Source: Rhizobium leguminosarum
GTDB taxonomy: Bacteria > Pseudomonadota > Alphaproteobacteria > Rhizobiales > Rhizobiaceae
DNA length: 64,000 nt
NCBI RefSeq assembly: GCF_002953715.1
Contig: NZ_CP025012.1
Coordinates: forward strand, 2,294,001 to 2,358,000
Direction: 5' to 3'
Below are positions 1 through 9,517 of this stretch, one piece after another; within the stretch, counting starts at the first letter, position 1; every line of letters begins with the position of its first letter. Both the position numbers and the translations under genes were made by a program. The notes under the pieces are model-generated. The model was given only the letters and a program-made list of their open reading frames with translations, searched no databases and was not told the origin of the DNA.

Positions 1-626
1 GCCGATATCGCCGCGCTGATGTCGGATGCGGTGAGGTTCAGGCCGACCATCTTGTCGGGATCGATCCAGATGCGCATCGCCCGCTGCGACGCAAACAGCT
101 GCGCGCGGCCGACTCCGTCGAGACGGCGCAGCTCGCCGATGACGTTCCGGTTGAGATAGTCGCCGAGCGCCACCTCGTCGGTCTTCCCGTCCGTCGAGGT
201 CAGCGAGATGAACATCAGGAAGCCGGACGATGCCTCCTCGACCGTGATGCCCTGATCCTTGACGGATTGCGGCAGCCGCGGTTCGACGCGGCGTATCGCG
301 TTCTGAACGTCGACGGAGGCCTGGTCTATATCGGTGCCGGCCGCAAAGGTCGCGGTGATCGTCATTGCGCCCGATGTATCCGACGTCGACTCGAAATAGG
401 AAAGGTGCTCGACCCCGTTCAGCTCTTCCTCGATCTGGCGGGTGACGCCCTGATAGATATCCTGCGGCGATGCGCCGGGATAGCTGGTGGTGATGCTGAG
501 CTGCGGCGGCGCGACCTTGGGATATTGGGCGACCGGCAGGAACGGCAGCGCGATCAGGCCGGCGATGGAGATGAAGATCGCAAAGACCCAGGCTAGGATC
601 GGGCGATCGATAAAGAAACGTGCCAT
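1..626 (-). CDS. RND efflux permease, N-terminal part (cut by window edge)
   Basis: Inner-membrane RND (AcrB/MexB-type, HAE1) drug efflux permease, which would use proton flow to export hydrophobic compounds through a tripartite pump. The visible 208 residues begin MARFFIDRP, carry the first transmembrane helix at about residues 10-30, and run into the first porter subdomain with the family-typical stretches QYPKVAPP, SYPGAS and NAIRRVEPRLP. The gene starts 5 bp after the stop of the adaptor gene, so the two form an operon. The remaining part of roughly 1,040 residues lies left of the window. Substrate cannot be told from the sequence. Confidence 0.93.
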   Translation of the reverse strand, partial: MARFFIDRPILAWVFAIFISIAGLIALPFLPVAQYPKVAPPQLSITTSYPGASPQDIYQGVTRQIEEELNGVEHLSYFESTSDTSGAMTITATFAAGTDIDQASVDVQNAIRRVEPRLPQSVKDQGITVEEASSGFLMFISLTSTDGKTDEVALGDYLNRNVIGELRRLDGVGRAQLFASQRAMRIWIDPDKMVGLNLTASDISAAIS

Positions 627-631
627 CGACC

Positions 632-1804
632 TTACTCCGGCTTCTTGGCGTCACCGGACGCGAGCTGACCATCCCGCCACTCTTCCGGCGCGACCTCTGC
701 GCCCGGCTGCAGCTTCTGGCCGCCGTCGACGACGAGACGTTCGCCTGCCGACAGGCCGCTTTCGACCACCCACTCATTGCCGGCGGATTGACCAAGCTCG
801 ACGTCGCGCGGTTGCGCCACATCTCCCTCCTGGACGACATAGACCTGCGCCTTGCCGTCGGCCGTGCGGATGACGGCGCGCTGCGGGATGAGGATTGCTT
901 TCTCCCGGACGGCTTGCTCGATGCGGACACGCACATAAAGGCCCGGCAGCAGGTCGCCCTTCGGATTGGGGAATTCACCGCGAAGGGTGACCTGACCCGT
1001 CGTCGCATCGACGCTGGCGCTGCTGAAGAGAAGCTTACCGGCTTCGCCATAGTCCGTGCCGTCGTCGAAGACGAGTTTGATGTCGGCCTTGCCTGGCTCG
1101 GTCGATGTGAGGCTGCCGTTCTCGACTGCCCGCTTCAGTGCCAGCAGGTCCCCGGAGGATTGCATGAAGTCGGCATAAACGGGGTCGATCTGCTGGATCA
1201 TCGCCAGCGCATCGCCGCCATCGGCCGTCACCAGCGCGCCTTCCGTCACCAGCGCGCCGCCGATGATGCCTGATATAGGCGCACGAACTTCGGTATAGCC
1301 GAGATTGATCTTCGCTTCGTCGAGTGCGGCCTGCGCCAGCGCGACATCGGCATCGGCCTGGGCAAGGGCGACGGCTGCCGCATCGTATTCGATACCGCTT
1401 GCAACATCGCGGTCGCGCAGCGACTTCTGCCGGTCCAACTGCTGGCGGGCATTCAGCTGCGTCGCCTTGGCACGCTCGAGGCTTGCCTCGGCACTTGCCA
1501 CCCGGACCCGAAATAGCGCCGGATCGATCCGGTAGAGCACGTCGCCCCGATGAACGAGGCTGCCCTGCTCGAAGACCCGTTCCTGCAGGATGCCGGAAAC
1601 CCTGGCCCGCACTTCCGAGACGCGCGTTGCGGCAATGCGGCCGGGCAATTCGCTGACCACGGGAAGCGGGCGGGCACTGAGCGTCAGGACGCTGACGGCA
1701 GCAGGCGGCATCGCGCCACCTTCCTGTGCGTGAGCCGGAAGACCTGCGCCCAGGAAAAGTGCCAGCGTTAGCGCGTAACACAATGATTTCGTACGAAGAA
1801 GCAT
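632..1804 (-). CDS. RND efflux periplasmic adaptor (MFP/HlyD family)
   Basis: Membrane fusion protein that links the inner-membrane RND permease to an outer-membrane channel. I start it at the ATG at 1804, giving 390 residues with an N-terminal signal peptide (MLLRTKSLCYALTLALFLGA, cleavage near AHAQ) and a GAAGG ribosome site; an upstream in-frame extension to 2032 would place unlikely residues before the signal peptide and run through the operator. Barrel-sandwich/lipoyl halves flank an alpha-helical hairpin rich in Ala and Gln (about residues 95-175), followed by beta-barrel and membrane-proximal domains. It is cotranscribed with the permease and divergent from a TetR gene. Confidence 0.93.
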   Translation of the reverse strand: MLLRTKSLCYALTLALFLGAGLPAHAQEGGAMPPAAVSVLTLSARPLPVVSELPGRIAATRVSEVRARVSGILQERVFEQGSLVHRGDVLYRIDPALFRVRVASAEASLERAKATQLNARQQLDRQKSLRDRDVASGIEYDAAAVALAQADADVALAQAALDEAKINLGYTEVRAPISGIIGGALVTEGALVTADGGDALAMIQQIDPVYADFMQSSGDLLALKRAVENGSLTSTEPGKADIKLVFDDGTDYGEAGKLLFSSASVDATTGQVTLRGEFPNPKGDLLPGLYVRVRIEQAVREKAILIPQRAVIRTADGKAQVYVVQEGDVAQPRDVELGQSAGNEWVVESGLSAGERLVVDGGQKLQPGAEVAPEEWRDGQLASGDAKKPE

Positions 1805-1918
1805 GTTCAAAGGCCTTCCCGATGGTCCCGCTGGGATCCAAAAAAGCACAGCCCGCCGACATGACGTTCGGCGGGCCTCCTGAGCCGACAGATAGTCGAT
1901 ATTTTTTCGCTTTTCAAG

Positions 1919-1936
1919 ATACCTACCGGTCGGTAT
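1919..1936. promoter_or_regulatory. TetR operator palindrome between pump and regulator
   Basis: ATACCTACCGGTCGGTAT is an 18-bp inverted repeat with one mismatched pair, of the ACCGACCGGTCGGT type often bound by TetR repressors of RND pumps. It lies in the intergenic region between the divergent adaptor and TetR genes, so one dimer site could control both. Binding is inferred. Confidence 0.7.
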
Positions 1937-2042
1937 GATAGCATTATCATATTTGGAGTTCCCATGGCCCGGCGATCCCGGGAGTGATACTGATCCTCTC
2001 GGGCGCCTCGGCGCGAAGCTTATCTCGAACACAGGTCATGCA

Positions 2043-2603
2043 TTGGTAGATAGCCCCCGCAACAGAAAGAAACAGCCGGATGTCGTGCGGCAGGCTCTTC
2101 TCGATTGCGCCACCAAGCTGGCGCTGGAACATGGTCTGGCCGCCGTCAGCTTGCAGGCGGTCGCAAGTGCTGCCGGCGTGACCAAGGGAGGTCTGTTTCA
2201 CCACTTCCCCAATAAGCAGGCGCTTATAGAGGCCGTGTTCGACGGCATGATGGAAAGCCTCGACCGTGAGATCAATGGAGAACTGGAAAAGGATAAGGGC
2301 GGCCGCGGCACATTCACCCGCGCCTATGTCCGCACCCTGTTTGCTGATCGCGCCCTCAACAACAGCCCGTGGTCGGCGCAGACGATGACCGTGCTTGCCG
2401 ACCCCTACTCCAAGTCTCTGTGGCATAGATGGATGAATGACCGGCTTGTCAGGCACGCCGAAACAGACGTGGGAATGCGGCTCGAGATCGTTCGCCTGGC
2501 GGCGGACGGAGCATGGCTTGCCCATGTTCTGAAGCCTGACGACCATGCCGGTTCGGACGACACGGCGCTGTTGCAGGAATTGATCGAACTCACCGAAGGG
2601 TGA
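2043..2603 (+). CDS. TetR/AcrR family repressor of the adjacent RND pump
   Basis: DNA-binding repressor with an N-terminal TetR helix-turn-helix (about residues 10-60: QALLDCATKLALEHG, then VASAAGVTKGGLFHHFPNK) and a C-terminal ligand domain ending near residue 186, the usual family length. I chose the TTG at 2043 (MVDSPRNRKKQ) because it gives the normal distance to the HTH and follows AGGT by 6 bp. An in-frame start at 1935 would overlap the operator and add 36 atypical residues. Its divergent placement next to the pump genes suggests autoregulation and pump repression. The start is uncertain. Confidence 0.85.
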   Translation: MVDSPRNRKKQPDVVRQALLDCATKLALEHGLAAVSLQAVASAAGVTKGGLFHHFPNKQALIEAVFDGMMESLDREINGELEKDKGGRGTFTRAYVRTLFADRALNNSPWSAQTMTVLADPYSKSLWHRWMNDRLVRHAETDVGMRLEIVRLAADGAWLAHVLKPDDHAGSDDTALLQELIELTEG

Positions 2604-2663
2604 CAAGCGATTGGCGCCTCATCCCGCGCCCGAGTATATCACCCGAGCGCGGGCATGGTCGGG

Positions 2664-4103
2664 CTAGGCAGCGCGCACCGCCGCCATCGGTTTCACGTTC
2701 TGGTTCATCCGGAACAGATTGTTCGGATCGTAGCGCCGCTTGGCTTCGGCAAGACGAGCGTAATTGGCGCCGTAGGCTTCTTCGACGCGATCACCTTCAT
2801 CATCAGGCATGAAGTTGATGTAGGCGGTTCCCACAGCATGCGGCTTGGTGGCCTCGAAAAGCTCCCGCGCCCAGCCGGTACAGCTTGCGTCCATCCCCGG
2901 TTCCCGCCAGCGCGCATGAACATTCATGACGAAATGCGAGCTGCGCTGCGGAAATGCGGTGGCCTCGGTCGGCACACGGCCGGCCGCGCCGCCGATATGG
3001 GCGATGAAGATCTCGCATTCCGGGCCGGGCAGCTTGCGCACGGCGTTGAGCAGCACGTCGATCGCCGCATCCGGAAGGGAGGCGAAATCCTGGCTCTTCC
3101 AGTAATTGCGCGCACCGGGCGTGAGCAACGGGTCGAATGCCTGCTGCCAGCCGGTGAACGGCACCGGACCGACGACATCGGCAATCGGTTTTCCGATCGC
3201 CCGCAATCTGGCCGTCGCCTTTTCGCCCGCCGCGATGTCTCCGCAATAACACATGGCGAGCACCATGATCTCCTTGCCGTGCCATTCGGCCGGAAGGAAC
3301 GGCAGCGGCGGCGCCTGGCGCATCACCACCCAGCAGGTCAACTCGTCAGGGGCCGTCTCCAGCGCCTGCCGGTACTCCTTGAGCACACTTTCCGCGTCAG
3401 CGAAGGGATGCACGACGAGCCCCGCCAGAACCTCTGTGTTGAGAGGATTGAGCTTGAACTCGAAGGAGGTGACGACGCCGAAATTGCCGCCGCCGCCGCG
3501 TAGCGCCCAGAAGAGATCGGGCTTCTCAGTCTCGCTCGCCTTGACCAGCTCGCCATCGGCCGTCACCACATCCACCGAGAGCAGATTGTCGATGGTCAGC
3601 CCGAATTTGCGGGTCAGCCAGCCGAAACCGCCACCGAGCGTCAGGCCGGCGATGCCGGTGGTGGAATTGATACCGGTCGGCAGCACCAGCCCGAAGGCCA
3701 GCGTTTCCTGGTCGACATCGGCAAGTGTTGCACCCGGCTCGATCCTGGCGCGCCGCGTTTGCGGATCGACCCGCACCGATTTCATCGCTGACAGGTCGAT
3801 GACGACACCGCCCTCGCAGACGGCATTGCCGGCAATGCCGTGGCCGCCGCCACGCACCGAAAGGAGCAGATTATTGTCGCGTGCAAACCGCACCGCCCGC
3901 ACAACATCGGCAGCACCGGCGCAACGCGCGATAAGCCCAGGCCGGCGGTCGATCATCGCATTCCAGATCGTCCGCACTTCATTGTAATCCATGTCCTTAC
4001 TGGTCAGGAGACTGCCGCGAAATCCGGCGGCAAAAGCATCGATGGCCACGTCATTGACCATCGTCTGCCCCCTTTGCAGGGTCGTGAGGTTCAAATTGTC
4101 CAT
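2664..4103 (-). CDS. FAD-binding oxidoreductase, berberine-bridge (BBE) type
   Basis: FAD-linked oxidase of the PCMH/BBE superfamily, 479 residues. The FAD-binding domain covers about residues 45-220, with RGGGHGIAGN providing the histidine (H88) normally used for covalent 8-alpha flavin attachment. A C-terminal BBE motif (YGANYARLAEAKRRYDPNN) is near residue 450. In bicovalent relatives a Cys sits in GxCxTxG; here the equivalent segment reads GINSTTGIAG, so I infer attachment through His only. Start is the ATG at 4103, preceded by GGAGG with 5-bp spacing. No signal peptide is seen. The substrate is unknown; sugars or aromatic alcohols are typical for the family. Confidence 0.88.
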   Translation of the reverse strand: MDNLNLTTLQRGQTMVNDVAIDAFAAGFRGSLLTSKDMDYNEVRTIWNAMIDRRPGLIARCAGAADVVRAVRFARDNNLLLSVRGGGHGIAGNAVCEGGVVIDLSAMKSVRVDPQTRRARIEPGATLADVDQETLAFGLVLPTGINSTTGIAGLTLGGGFGWLTRKFGLTIDNLLSVDVVTADGELVKASETEKPDLFWALRGGGGNFGVVTSFEFKLNPLNTEVLAGLVVHPFADAESVLKEYRQALETAPDELTCWVVMRQAPPLPFLPAEWHGKEIMVLAMCYCGDIAAGEKATARLRAIGKPIADVVGPVPFTGWQQAFDPLLTPGARNYWKSQDFASLPDAAIDVLLNAVRKLPGPECEIFIAHIGGAAGRVPTEATAFPQRSSHFVMNVHARWREPGMDASCTGWARELFEATKPHAVGTAYINFMPDDEGDRVEEAYGANYARLAEAKRRYDPNNLFRMNQNVKPMAAVRAA

Positions 4104-4279
4104 GATTTCCTCCATGCGACCGGCGCCCCGCACCGTCGCAGCCGGCATCCTGCGCCCATTGAGGTCGTCAGACAAGTTTTCCAAAAGGATTAGCTAACCG
4201 AGGCGGCCATCACATCAATAGAAGGTAAGCGGATCACGTCCGACTCAGAATAACCTGTCCGCGAAATCTAGTTTTACTT

Positions 4280-4294
4280 GTACGCAAAGCGTAC
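4280..4294. promoter_or_regulatory. Perfect inverted repeat, possible operator
   Basis: GTACGCAAAGCGTAC is a perfect 6-3-6 inverted repeat in the AT-richer stretch between the divergent flavin oxidoreductase (start 4103) and small secreted protein (start 4361). Its form fits a TetR- or GntR-type operator, but no regulator gene is adjacent. Low certainty about function. Confidence 0.4.
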
Positions 4295-4360
4295 GTTTAT
4301 TCGCCTTAGAGCTTCCGTGACCACATCTGATATTTGCGATCATCCAATGAGGAGTTACGC

Positions 4361-4789
4361 TTGTTTCGTTCTTCCTGCCTTGCCACGCTCATTTGCTCGG
4401 TGCCCTTAGCGGCCGTTGCGCAATCGCCTAACTATTGCAGAAACAGCTTCAAACAAAACGAGCCCATCGAATTACGCTTTATGGGCCTCGAATATCAGAT
4501 ACTCGCCTTCGCTCTTGCAGAGAAATACTGCGGCGCAAAACCGAAATCATTGAAGTCGCGGTTTTTGGGATATCTGGAAAAGAATGGTTGCGGACCAGGG
4601 ACCGAGATCTATTCGCAGGTCGGAGCGGCAATCGCACGCATGGAGGGTTCTAGCCTGAAGATTATCGACATGGGTGCAGAGGAGAACGTAGCCATGTCAC
4701 GGCAGCAGGTTGAGGAATGGGCCTCGAACACCGTGGCAGAGTTTGGAGGGTGCGAGGCTCTGACAAAAGCTCATGATGTTGAAAATTAA
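4361..4789 (+). CDS. Small secreted hypothetical protein with four cysteines
   Basis: Unrecognised 142-residue protein. I start it at TTG 4361 because GAGGAG lies 6 bp upstream and the product then opens with a clean signal peptide (MFRSSCLATLICSVPLAAVA, cleavage after AVAQS). The mature part has four Cys in NYCRN, KYCGA, NGCGP and GGCEA, which would allow two disulfides in the periplasm. The distinctive Cys pattern and codon bias support a real gene. It is divergent from the flavin oxidoreductase and about 120 bp ahead of dme. No function can be proposed. Confidence 0.72.
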   Translation: MFRSSCLATLICSVPLAAVAQSPNYCRNSFKQNEPIELRFMGLEYQILAFALAEKYCGAKPKSLKSRFLGYLEKNGCGPGTEIYSQVGAAIARMEGSSLKIIDMGAEENVAMSRQQVEEWASNTVAEFGGCEALTKAHDVEN

Positions 4790-4912
4790 GCGCGAGGCGT
4801 ATCCACGCCCCGCCCCCGCAGGAAAACTTTTCTCACTCCGCATTTCCATACTGTCCCCGTTATCCGATTGATGTATGGAGAAAGTCCAAAAAAGACGTGC
4901 ACGGAGGCGGCG

Positions 4913-7225
4913 ATGGATCACCCGGAAAAATCGAAAACAGAAAAGAACCTGACGAGCGGCGATCTCGACGAGCAGGCGCTTTTCTTCCACCGCTATCCCC
5001 GCCCCGGCAAGCTGGAGATCCAGGCGACCAAGCCGCTCGGCAACCAGCGCGACCTGGCGCTCGCCTATTCGCCCGGCGTTGCCGCCCCTTGCCTTGCCAT
5101 CCGCGACAATCCCGAAATGGCGGCCGAATATACCTCGCGCGCCAATCTCGTCGCCGTCATCTCCAACGGCACCGCCGTGCTTGGCCTCGGCAATATCGGC
5201 CCGCTTGCCTCCAAACCGGTTATGGAGGGCAAGGCGGTGCTCTTCAAGAAATTCGCCGGCATCGACGTCTTCGATATCGAGATCGACGCCGCAGGTGTCG
5301 AGCAGATGGTCTCGACCATCGCCTCGCTGGAGCCGACCTTCGGCGGCATCAACCTCGAGGACATCAAGGCGCCGGAATGTTTCGAAGTCGAGCGGCGCCT
5401 GCGCGAGAAGATGAAGATCCCCGTCTTCCACGACGATCAGCATGGCACGGCGATCATCGTCGCCGCCGCGATCCTGAACGGGCTGGAACTCGCCGGTAAG
5501 AACATCGCCGACATCAAGATCGTCGCCTCCGGCGCGGGTGCCGCCGCCCTTGCCTGCCTCAACCTGCTTGTCATTCTCGGGGCAAAACGCGAAAACATCT
5601 GGGTCCACGATCTCGAAGGCCTCGTTTATGAGGGCCGGGTCGAGCTGATGGATGAATGGAAATCCATCTATGCCCAGAAGAGCGAGACGCGCACGCTGGC
5701 CGAAAATATCGGCGGCGCCGACGTCTTCCTCGGCCTGTCCGCCGCGGGCGTGCTGAAGCCGGAGCTGCTGGCGCAGATGGCCGACAAGCCGTTGATTATG
5801 GCGCTTGCCAATCCGACGCCGGAGATCATGCCGGATCTCGCCCGAGCTGCCCGCCCCGATGCGATGATCTGCACCGGCCGCTCGGATTTCGCCAACCAGG
5901 TCAACAACGTCCTCTGCTTCCCTTATATCTTCCGCGGCGCGCTCGATTGCGGCGCCGAGACGATCAATGAGGAAATGAAGATGGCGGCCGTGCGCGCCAT
6001 CGCAGCCCTTGCCCGCGAAGAGCCGTCGGATGTCGCCGCCCGCGCCTATTCCGGCGAGACCCCGGTCTTCGGCCCCGATTATCTGATCCCCTCGCCCTTC
6101 GATCCGCGCCTGATCCTGCGCATCGCGCCTGCGGTCGCCAGGGCCGCCGAACAGAGTGGCGTCGCGCGCCGCCCGATCCAGGATTTCGACGCCTATCTCG
6201 ACCAGCTAAACCGCTTCGTCTTCCGCTCCGGCTTCGTCATGAAACCGATCTTCACCGCCGCCAAGGCCGCCGAGCGCAAGCGCGTCATCTTCTCCGAAGG
6301 CGAGGACGAACGCGTGCTGCGCGCCGCCCAGGTGCTGCTCGAGGAAGGCCTTGCCGAACCGATCCTGATCGGCCGCCCGCAAGTCATCGAGACACGCCTG
6401 AAGCGCTACGGCCTGCGCATCCGGCCGCTGCAGGATTTCGAGGTCATCAACCCGGAAGACGATCCGCGCTTCCGCGAATATGTCGATCTCTATTTCTCCC
6501 TCGTCGGCCGCCGCGGCGTTATCCCGGAAGCCGCCCGCACGATCGTGCGCACCAACACCACCGTCATCGGCGCGCTGGCGCTGAGACGCGGCGAGGCCGA
6601 TGCGCTGATCTGCGGCCTGGAAGGCCGTTACGAGAAGCATCTGCGCGACGTCCGCCTGATCATCGGCAAGCGCAAGGACGTCCGCGATTTCTCAGCCCTC
6701 AGCCTGATGATCTCGCAGCGCGGCGCCACCTTCTTCACCGACACCTATGTCACCTTCAATCCGACCGCCGAGGAGGTCGCCGAGGCGACGGTGCTGGCCG
6801 CCGAGGAAATCCGCCGTTTCGGCCTCACGCCGCGCGCCGCCCTGGTCTCGCATTCCAATTTCGGCTCGCGTGAATCCGAAAGCGCCACGAAGATGCGCAA
6901 CGCCCTGCAGCTCGTGCGCGAAGCCGCGCCCGACCTTGAGGTCGACGGCGAGATGCACGGCGAAAGCGCCATCACCGAAGCGTTGCGCAAGCGCGTCATG
7001 CCGGACACGACCCTGCACGACGAGGCGAACCTCCTGGTCTTCCCGAACCTCGATGCCGCCAACATCACGCTCGGTGTGGTGAAGTCGATGACGGACGGCC
7101 TGCATGTCGGCCCGATCCTGCTCGGCACCGCCCTGCCCGCCCACATTCTCGCCCCCTCGGTCACCTCCCGTGGCGTCGTCAACATGGCGGCACTCGCTGT
7201 CGTCGAGGCATCGCAACCGGCCTGA
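4913..7225 (+). CDS. dme: Malic enzyme with C-terminal phosphotransacetylase-like domain
   Basis: Converts malate to pyruvate and CO2 with reduction of NAD(P)+, linking the TCA cycle to acetyl-CoA supply during growth on C4-dicarboxylates. 770 residues: malic enzyme N-terminal domain ([32 protein letters not shown]), NAD-binding domain ([16 protein letters not shown]), then a phosphotransacetylase-like domain from about residue 445. ATG 4913 is preceded by GGAGG at 6 bp. Rhizobia have two such enzymes, NAD-type Dme and NADP-type Tme. I favour dme from the length and because the neighbouring nadE, gor, rpiA and fumC recall the S. meliloti dme region; cofactor choice cannot be read from the sequence. 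Confidence 0.9.
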   Translation: MDHPEKSKTEKNLTSGDLDEQALFFHRYPRPGKLEIQATKPLGNQRDLALAYSPGVAAPCLAIRDNPEMAAEYTSRANLVAVISNGTAVLGLGNIGPLASKPVMEGKAVLFKKFAGIDVFDIEIDAAGVEQMVSTIASLEPTFGGINLEDIKAPECFEVERRLREKMKIPVFHDDQHGTAIIVAAAILNGLELAGKNIADIKIVASGAGAAALACLNLLVILGAKRENIWVHDLEGLVYEGRVELMDEWKSIYAQKSETRTLAENIGGADVFLGLSAAGVLKPELLAQMADKPLIMALANPTPEIMPDLARAARPDAMICTGRSDFANQVNNVLCFPYIFRGALDCGAETINEEMKMAAVRAIAALAREEPSDVAARAYSGETPVFGPDYLIPSPFDPRLILRIAPAVARAAEQSGVARRPIQDFDAYLDQLNRFVFRSGFVMKPIFTAAKAAERKRVIFSEGEDERVLRAAQVLLEEGLAEPILIGRPQVIETRLKRYGLRIRPLQDFEVINPEDDPRFREYVDLYFSLVGRRGVIPEAARTIVRTNTTVIGALALRRGEADALICGLEGRYEKHLRDVRLIIGKRKDVRDFSALSLMISQRGATFFTDTYVTFNPTAEEVAEATVLAAEEIRRFGLTPRAALVSHSNFGSRESESATKMRNALQLVREAAPDLEVDGEMHGESAITEALRKRVMPDTTLHDEANLLVFPNLDAANITLGVVKSMTDGLHVGPILLGTALPAHILAPSVTSRGVVNMAALAVVEASQPA

Positions 7226-7265
7226 GCCGGCTCAGACTGCTGACAAAGTCGGCCAACTCCTCGTC

Positions 7266-7288
7266 ATGCTCGGGCTTGTCCCGAGCAT
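7266..7288 (+). terminator. Hairpin after dme (repeat-like)
   Basis: ATGCTCGGGcttgtCCCGAGCAT is a 9-bp perfect stem with a 5-base loop, 40 bp after the dme stop. There is no T-run, so it is either a dispersed palindromic unit or a Rho-assisted/mRNA-stabilising hairpin, not a classical intrinsic terminator. Confidence 0.5.
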
Positions 7289-7393
7289 CTGCAGCCGGTT
7301 GATATGCAGCAGATATCAGGCGCGGGGCCTGGGATAAAATCCTTTGGTACGAGCGGCCCTTGCAGCCGCTCCGACACATGTCCTGATGCCGTA

Positions 7394-7927
7394 TCAGGCA
7401 CTCCGCAACGACAGGCGCCCTTTATCCGCAAGCGCATCCGCGCGCTCGTTGCCGGCAACGCCGGAATGGCCTTTGCACCAGGCGATGGTCACCAGACCAT
7501 TCTGGGATAGTTGAAGATCGACCGCTTTCCAGAGTTCCGCATTGGCGATCGTTCGGCTTCGAGCATTCCCGTTCGGGTTGCTTTTCTTCCAGCCGTTGTT
7601 CTTCCAGATATGTCGCCGGCTATTACAGCCTGTGACGGCATAGACGGAATCGGACCAGACGGTCGCCGGCTCGCCGCTTGCGTCGCTGTTGATCCAGATT
7701 GCCGCCTTAAGGACGGCGGTCAATTCCATCGAATTATTGGCGGAATCTTCGACGCCACCGAAGCCGGAGGCGATCTCCGCGGCATCGCGATAGGCGACAA
7801 ATGCCCAGCCCCCGTGCCCGGAACCGGGTTCATAGCAACCGTCCACGAAGACGTGGAGGCCGTGTTGGACTGCCGCTATCCCGCCTGACGTCGCAGCAGA
7901 GCGAAGCTCGTTGGATATGCTTGTCAT
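7394..7927 (-). CDS. Ribonuclease HI family protein
   Basis: RNase H-fold nuclease that would cut the RNA strand of RNA-DNA hybrids in the cytoplasm. 177 residues; the four acidic catalytic residues are visible in order: D in VFVDGCYEPG, E in NSMELTAV, D in VWSDSVYAV and D in GNERADALA, plus the conserved H in CKGHSG. I use ATG 7927 (MTSISNELRS) with GGAG just upstream; a longer frame to 8089 runs back through the malic-enzyme-like remnant and is unlikely. It differs from ordinary RnhA in an N-terminal extension of about 30 residues and sits between dme and a degenerate copy of the dme 3' end, suggesting a rearranged locus. Confidence 0.85.
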   Translation of the reverse strand: MTSISNELRSAATSGGIAAVQHGLHVFVDGCYEPGSGHGGWAFVAYRDAAEIASGFGGVEDSANNSMELTAVLKAAIWINSDASGEPATVWSDSVYAVTGCNSRRHIWKNNGWKKSNPNGNARSRTIANAELWKAVDLQLSQNGLVTIAWCKGHSGVAGNERADALADKGRLSLRSA

Positions 7928-8000
7928 TGTCTCCGCCCTTCTCGCCTTCGCCGCGCCCGCCGCAAGATCACCGCGGCTTGCGATGACCTGTCCCCGTATC

Positions 8001-8066
8001 CGCCCCTTGATCACCTCCCGCGGCGGCGTCAACATCGAAGCACTGGCCGTCATCGAGGCGTCATAG
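8001..8066 (+). pseudogene. Remnant: second copy of the malic enzyme 3' end
   Basis: Read in frame, this stretch gives ITSRGGVNIEALAVIEAS followed by a TAG stop, matching [18 protein letters not shown] at the end of dme (7161-7213). The nucleotide match is 43 of 53 positions, offset exactly 850 bp, and most differences are synonymous or conservative. No reading frame continues upstream as malic enzyme or phosphotransacetylase, so this is a fragment. It lies upstream of the RNase H gene on the opposite strand. Confidence 0.7.
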
Positions 8067-8419
8067 ATGCGGTATCGTAAAGAATGCAACGTCTGTAAAC
8101 CTACCCGGCGCCAGGCGGCATTGCAGCGACCGGAATTCTCCCTATCCTTCGTTGAGGGTTAGTGGCGGAGGTAGCTATGAAAGCTGGTCTGGCGAGCGAG
8201 AAGAAGAATCGAGTCCCGGAAAATTGAGAGAAGGAAGTCCCGCTTTTGGCGGCACAGCAGATTCCCCACCAGATAGGCCGCCCGCATTTGCTGGATAAGA
8301 TCGCGAAAATGCGCTAGGAATTTCTCCAAGCTTATTAAGAGAAACACGTTAAGAGACAACGCGCGGCGATCGAGGCCGCAATCGACCGATCGATTCTTTG
8401 CTCATTCCGGGACGACGCC
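8067..8419. other. Intergenic stretch without a supported gene
   Basis: About 350 bp between the malic-enzyme-like remnant and the DUF2865 gene. It contains only a 66-codon open frame on the minus strand (8159-8359) with no ribosome site or recognisable product. It presumably holds the promoter of the gene at 8420; I see no convincing operator or terminator. Confidence 0.5.
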
Positions 8420-9517
8420 GTGAAACGCCGAAACCTGTCTCTTGCCCTTCTCCTTGCCTTTGCGGCGCCTGCCGCCGCGCAAAGCAGCGCCGTCTGTGAG
8501 GACCTGCGCGGCCGCCTCGCCGACCTGCCGCGATCGATCGGCAATGGCAACGGTCCAGAAGCCCGCCAATATTCCAGCGCCATGGCCGAACAGAACCTCG
8601 AACTGCGCAAGGTTCGCAACGAGCTGCGCAGCAATGACTGCACCTCGGGCAGCATGGTCGTGATCGGCGGCGAGAATGCCGATTATTGCGCCGAACTTTC
8701 GCAGGCCGAAGCGCGCATGATCGACAATATCCGCTATCTCCAGGACCGCCGCAACGAGCTGGCCGGCCAGACTGGCGCCGATGACGACGCGCGCCACGAA
8801 TTGGTCGCGGCTCTCGACCGCAATGGCTGCAACAGCGAAAACTTCTATGCCCCGAGCGATCGCAGCGCCAATGAACCGGCTCCGAGCGTCGAAGAACAGG
8901 CGATGCGCACCGATACCTTCATTCCGCTCGGCGGCGGTGAAGAGATCGATCCGCGTTACGGTGTGCCGCGGGCAGAGATGCTCTCGCCGGTCAGCACCAT
9001 GTGCGTACGCAGCTGCGACGGCGGCTTCTTCCCGATCAGCTCGAACGCCACGTCGGTCGATTTCGGCCGCGACGCCCAGACCTGCGCCAAGATGTGCCCG
9101 GGTATCGAGACCGAACTGTTCTATCGTGACGTGACGAGCACCGAAGCCTCGAACATGATCTCGGTCGCAACGGGCACGCCCTACAGCGCCATGAAAAATG
9201 CCTTTGCCTACAAGAACCGCACGCCCGGGGAAAAGTCCTCCTGCGCCTGCAATCTCACAGCCTATTACGAGGAGATGCGCGGCAAGCAGGCGGTGAGCGA
9301 ACCGCCGCAGCAGGGCTCGATCACCACCATCCGCACCAATCCGCCGGCGAAGGATGCCGCAGCAGCTGCGCCGCAACCATCCGTTCCCGAGCGCCCCTAC
9401 GATCCGACGCAGAACCGCGTCCGTCAGGTCGGCCCGCAGTTTCTGGCCGGCGATCAGGGCTCGATCGACCTCGCCAATCCGGCAACGCCGGGCCCGCAGC
9501 CGCAACAGCAGCAGTGA
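8420..9517 (+). CDS. Secreted DUF2865 domain protein
   Basis: 365 residues with a signal peptide (about residues 1-20, ending PAAAQ). The central part has the DUF2865 hallmark MCVRSCDGGFFPIS (near residue 195), then a Cys-rich segment (AQTCAKMCPG, SSCACN), an Ala/Pro-rich linker and a C-terminal Gln tract. Ten or so cysteines imply disulfide-stabilised periplasmic or surface localisation. DUF2865 proteins occur mainly in Rhizobiales and have no established role. It starts with GTG 8420 and stands alone, with no cotranscribed neighbour visible. Confidence 0.85.
   Translation: MKRRNLSLALLLAFAAPAAAQSSAVCEDLRGRLADLPRSIGNGNGPEARQYSSAMAEQNLELRKVRNELRSNDCTSGSMVVIGGENADYCAELSQAEARMIDNIRYLQDRRNELAGQTGADDDARHELVAALDRNGCNSENFYAPSDRSANEPAPSVEEQAMRTDTFIPLGGGEEIDPRYGVPRAEMLSPVSTMCVRSCDGGFFPISSNATSVDFGRDAQTCAKMCPGIETELFYRDVTSTEASNMISVATGTPYSAMKNAFAYKNRTPGEKSSCACNLTAYYEEMRGKQAVSEPPQQGSITTIRTNPPAKDAAAAAPQPSVPERPYDPTQNRVRQVGPQFLAGDQGSIDLANPATPGPQPQQQQ

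Noticed and set aside
7266..7393. A second small palindrome and repeats after dme considered as an attachment site
   Set aside because: The hairpin is a common palindromic unit and there is no integrase or tRNA gene adjacent; it is better read as a 3' hairpin.
8159..8359. 66-codon minus-strand open frame upstream of the DUF2865 gene
   Set aside because: No ribosome site, no recognised product and no neighbour logic; kept only as part of an unannotated gap.
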